Source: an uncultured Clostridia bacterium (lineage in GTDB: Bacteria; Bacillota; Clostridia; Christensenellales; UBA1242). Taken from it: 6,786 nucleotides of DNA. The notes beneath the pieces were generated by a model. It was not told where the DNA came from. It saw only the letters and a program-made list of their open reading frames with translations, and searched no databases. The stretch lies in the NCBI GenBank assembly GCA_946615295.1, contig CAMOHL010000040.1, positions 1 through 6,786 on the forward strand. The letters are read 5' to 3'. The position numbers and the translations under genes are program-made. This document shows positions 5,262-6,786 of the stretch, piece after piece (positions within the stretch are counted from its first letter, which is position 1; the number at the start of each line of letters is the position of its first letter).

Positions 5262-6221
5262 ATGAACACAAATGTTTTTAAGAAAAATCCTAAAAACTTG
5301 GAAGTTATCCCTGTGTTTTTTGCTACTGACGACAACTACATTCCATTTTTGGATGTTGCGATAGGCTCACTTATTGAGAATGCATCAAAGAATTATTTTT
5401 ATGATATTCATATTTTAAATACTGGATTGAAGATAGAAAATATGTTTAAGGTTAAACTTAGACAAAATGCAAATGTTTCAATCACTTTTGATAACATTTC
5501 TAAAAATATTGAAAAGATAAGTGAAAGTTTCAGAAACATTTATCACTTTTCTCTTGCAGCATACTATAGACTTTTTATTGAAAGTATGTTTCCACAGTTT
5601 AAGAAGATTTTGTATCTTGACTGTGACATTGTTGTTTTGGGCGATGTTTCAAAACTTTGGGAAATTGACCTTGGCGACAATATGCTTGCAGGTGTTGTTG
5701 AAGGATTTGTTGCCAGCACGAAGGAATTTAGAGAATATGCTCAAAAGGCTGTAGGTGTAAACCCTGACAGATATATAAATTCTGGAATTTTGTCAATCAA
5801 CTTGGAAAAATTTAGAGAAAACAAGATTGAAGAGAAATTTAGATATTTGCTTTCAACCTTCAATTTTGATACTGTTGATCCAGATCAAATGTATTTAAAC
5901 TATTTGTGTAAAGACAAGATTTTGTATTTGCCATGTGACTGGAATTTTACAGCAGCATACGAAAAACCTGTGGAAAAAATCAATATTGTCCACTATGCAC
6001 TTGCAAAAAAACCTTGGCAATTTGACAATGTCACAAATGATGTTTATTTTTGGGAATATGCAAAAAAATCTCATTTCTATAAAAAGATTTTATCAATCAA
6101 AAATGATTTTGATGATGTTGCAAAAGCAAAGAAAGAGCAAGCCGGAATTGATATTGTTTTGAGAGCTGCTGAAATTGTTTTGAATGGAAAAACATTCTGC
6201 AACACACTTATAGGAGAATAA
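5262..6221 (+). CDS. Glycosyltransferase family 8 protein
   Basis: A retaining GT-A glycosyltransferase that would move a sugar, probably glucose or galactose from a UDP donor, to an envelope acceptor; donor and acceptor cannot be read from the sequence. The 319-residue protein has the expected order of GT8 features: a nucleotide-sugar strand with ATDDNY (21-26), an AYYRLFI segment (100-106), the metal-binding DxD D120-C-D122 in YLDCDIVVLGD, YINSGI (171-176), DPDQ (206-209), a CDWN block (225-228) and the third metal ligand H244 in IVHYA, followed by KPW (250-252). There is no signal peptide or membrane span, so it acts on the cytoplasmic side. AAGGAGG (5251-5257) lies 4 nt before the ATG. 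It is the first gene of an operon with the acyltransferase at 6225, and its last codons contain that gene's ribosome site. Confidence 0.93.
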   Translation: MNTNVFKKNPKNLEVIPVFFATDDNYIPFLDVAIGSLIENASKNYFYDIHILNTGLKIENMFKVKLRQNANVSITFDNISKNIEKISESFRNIYHFSLAAYYRLFIESMFPQFKKILYLDCDIVVLGDVSKLWEIDLGDNMLAGVVEGFVASTKEFREYAQKAVGVNPDRYINSGILSINLEKFRENKIEEKFRYLLSTFNFDTVDPDQMYLNYLCKDKILYLPCDWNFTAAYEKPVEKINIVHYALAKKPWQFDNVTNDVYFWEYAKKSHFYKKILSIKNDFDDVAKAKKEQAGIDIVLRAAEIVLNGKTFCNTLIGE

Positions 6222-6224
6222 CTT

Positions 6225-6786
6225 GTGGAAGAAACTTATAGACAAAAAGTTTTGAAAAGAAGAGAGCAATATGAACTTGAAGGTCGTTTTGATGAAGATA
6301 TTGAAGACGACCCACCAACATACGAACTCAAACCAAACAAAATCGATTATCTTTCAAAGTCTCCAATAAAAAAGATAAAGACATTTTTTGTCAATCGTAT
6401 GGGTCAAAGATTTATCAACAAGATGATAAAAGAAAAACAACTTATTATTGAATCTGTTGAGGGGCTTGAAAACTTTCAAAATCTTGAAGGTGGAGCAATA
6501 ATCACTTGCAATCACTTTCATCCATTTGATAATTTTGCTGTTTGGGAAGTTTTGAAAAAATCTATGCACGGCAGAAAACTTTACAAAATAATTCGTGAGG
6601 GCAATTACACAAATCCGCCAGAGCCATTTGGCCCACTGTTTAGATATGGAAACACTTTGCCACTTTCAAGCAATGCAGAAACTATGAAAAAGTTTTTCAA
6701 GGCTCTTGATGTTTTGCTTGTTAGGGGCGAAAAAATTTTGATTTATCCAGAGCAGGCAATGTGGTGGAACTATAGAAAACCAAGAC
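6225..6786 (+). CDS. PlsC-like lysophospholipid acyltransferase (3' end outside window)
   Basis: The frame opens with a GTG at 6225 and stays open for 187 codons to the right edge. The start is set by TAGGAGA (6211-6217), inside the last codons of the GT8 gene, and only 3 nt separate the two genes, so translation is probably coupled. The acyltransferase NHx4D motif is present as NHFHPFD (H97, D102). A segment RYGNTLPL (140-147) sits where the glycerophosphate-binding motif is expected, and ILIYPEQAMWW (171-181) replaces the usual FPEGTRS block. About 80 residues, highly charged in the first half, precede the catalytic region. The likely reaction is acyl transfer to a lysolipid or glycolipid at the membrane. 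Phosphatidic acid synthesis is one possibility, but the atypical third motif and the GT8 partner leave the substrate open. Confidence 0.85.
   Translation, partial: MEETYRQKVLKRREQYELEGRFDEDIEDDPPTYELKPNKIDYLSKSPIKKIKTFFVNRMGQRFINKMIKEKQLIIESVEGLENFQNLEGGAIITCNHFHPFDNFAVWEVLKKSMHGRKLYKIIREGNYTNPPEPFGPLFRYGNTLPLSSNAETMKKFFKALDVLLVRGEKILIYPEQAMWWNYRKPR

Overview
The window looks like chromosomal DNA of an AT-rich, Gram-positive-type bacterium (Firmicutes/Clostridia-like or a related low-GC lineage). The evidence is low GC throughout, strong purine-rich Shine-Dalgarno sequences, near-consensus sigma-A promoters, U-tailed hairpin terminators, a tRNA with encoded CCA, and a cardiolipin synthase of the Gram-positive membrane type. 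All genes read with the standard bacterial code. I cannot name a genus.

Layout. Positions 1-657 (minus) hold the N-terminal 219 residues of a multi-spanning YwaF/TMEM164-like membrane protein, whose 3' end lies off the left edge. A divergent promoter pair separates it from 825-1589 (plus), an uncharacterised 254-residue acidic protein made of two ungapped copies of one ~113-residue unit. Then come a terminator, a perfect-consensus promoter and tRNA-Ile(GAT) at 1726-1802, followed by two terminators. Between those terminators lies a 14-bp copy of the tRNA 3' end. Next are three minus-strand genes: family I inorganic pyrophosphatase (1959-2492), cardiolipin synthase (2726-4312) and an XRE-type helix-turn-helix protein with four predicted membrane spans (4371-5045). 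Each appears to have its own promoter. Divergent from the last one is a plus-strand operon: a GT8 glycosyltransferase (5262-6221), then, 3 nt later, a PlsC-like acyltransferase cut by the right edge (6225-6786).

How the genes fit together. Four of the seven protein genes (YwaF/TMEM164-like, cardiolipin synthase, GT8, PlsC-like) are plausibly concerned with membrane lipid or surface glycolipid chemistry. The membrane-tethered regulator sits between cardiolipin synthase and the GT8/acyltransferase operon. The XRE-GT8 intergenic region carries two operator-like repeats spaced 31 bp apart. Co-regulation is inference only; the sequence does not prove a pathway.

No CRISPR array, transposase, phage gene or recognisable defence system is present. 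The most unusual items are the internally duplicated protein, the duplicated tRNA 3' end, the paired operator-like repeats, and a cardiolipin synthase promoter that predicts an essentially leaderless mRNA.
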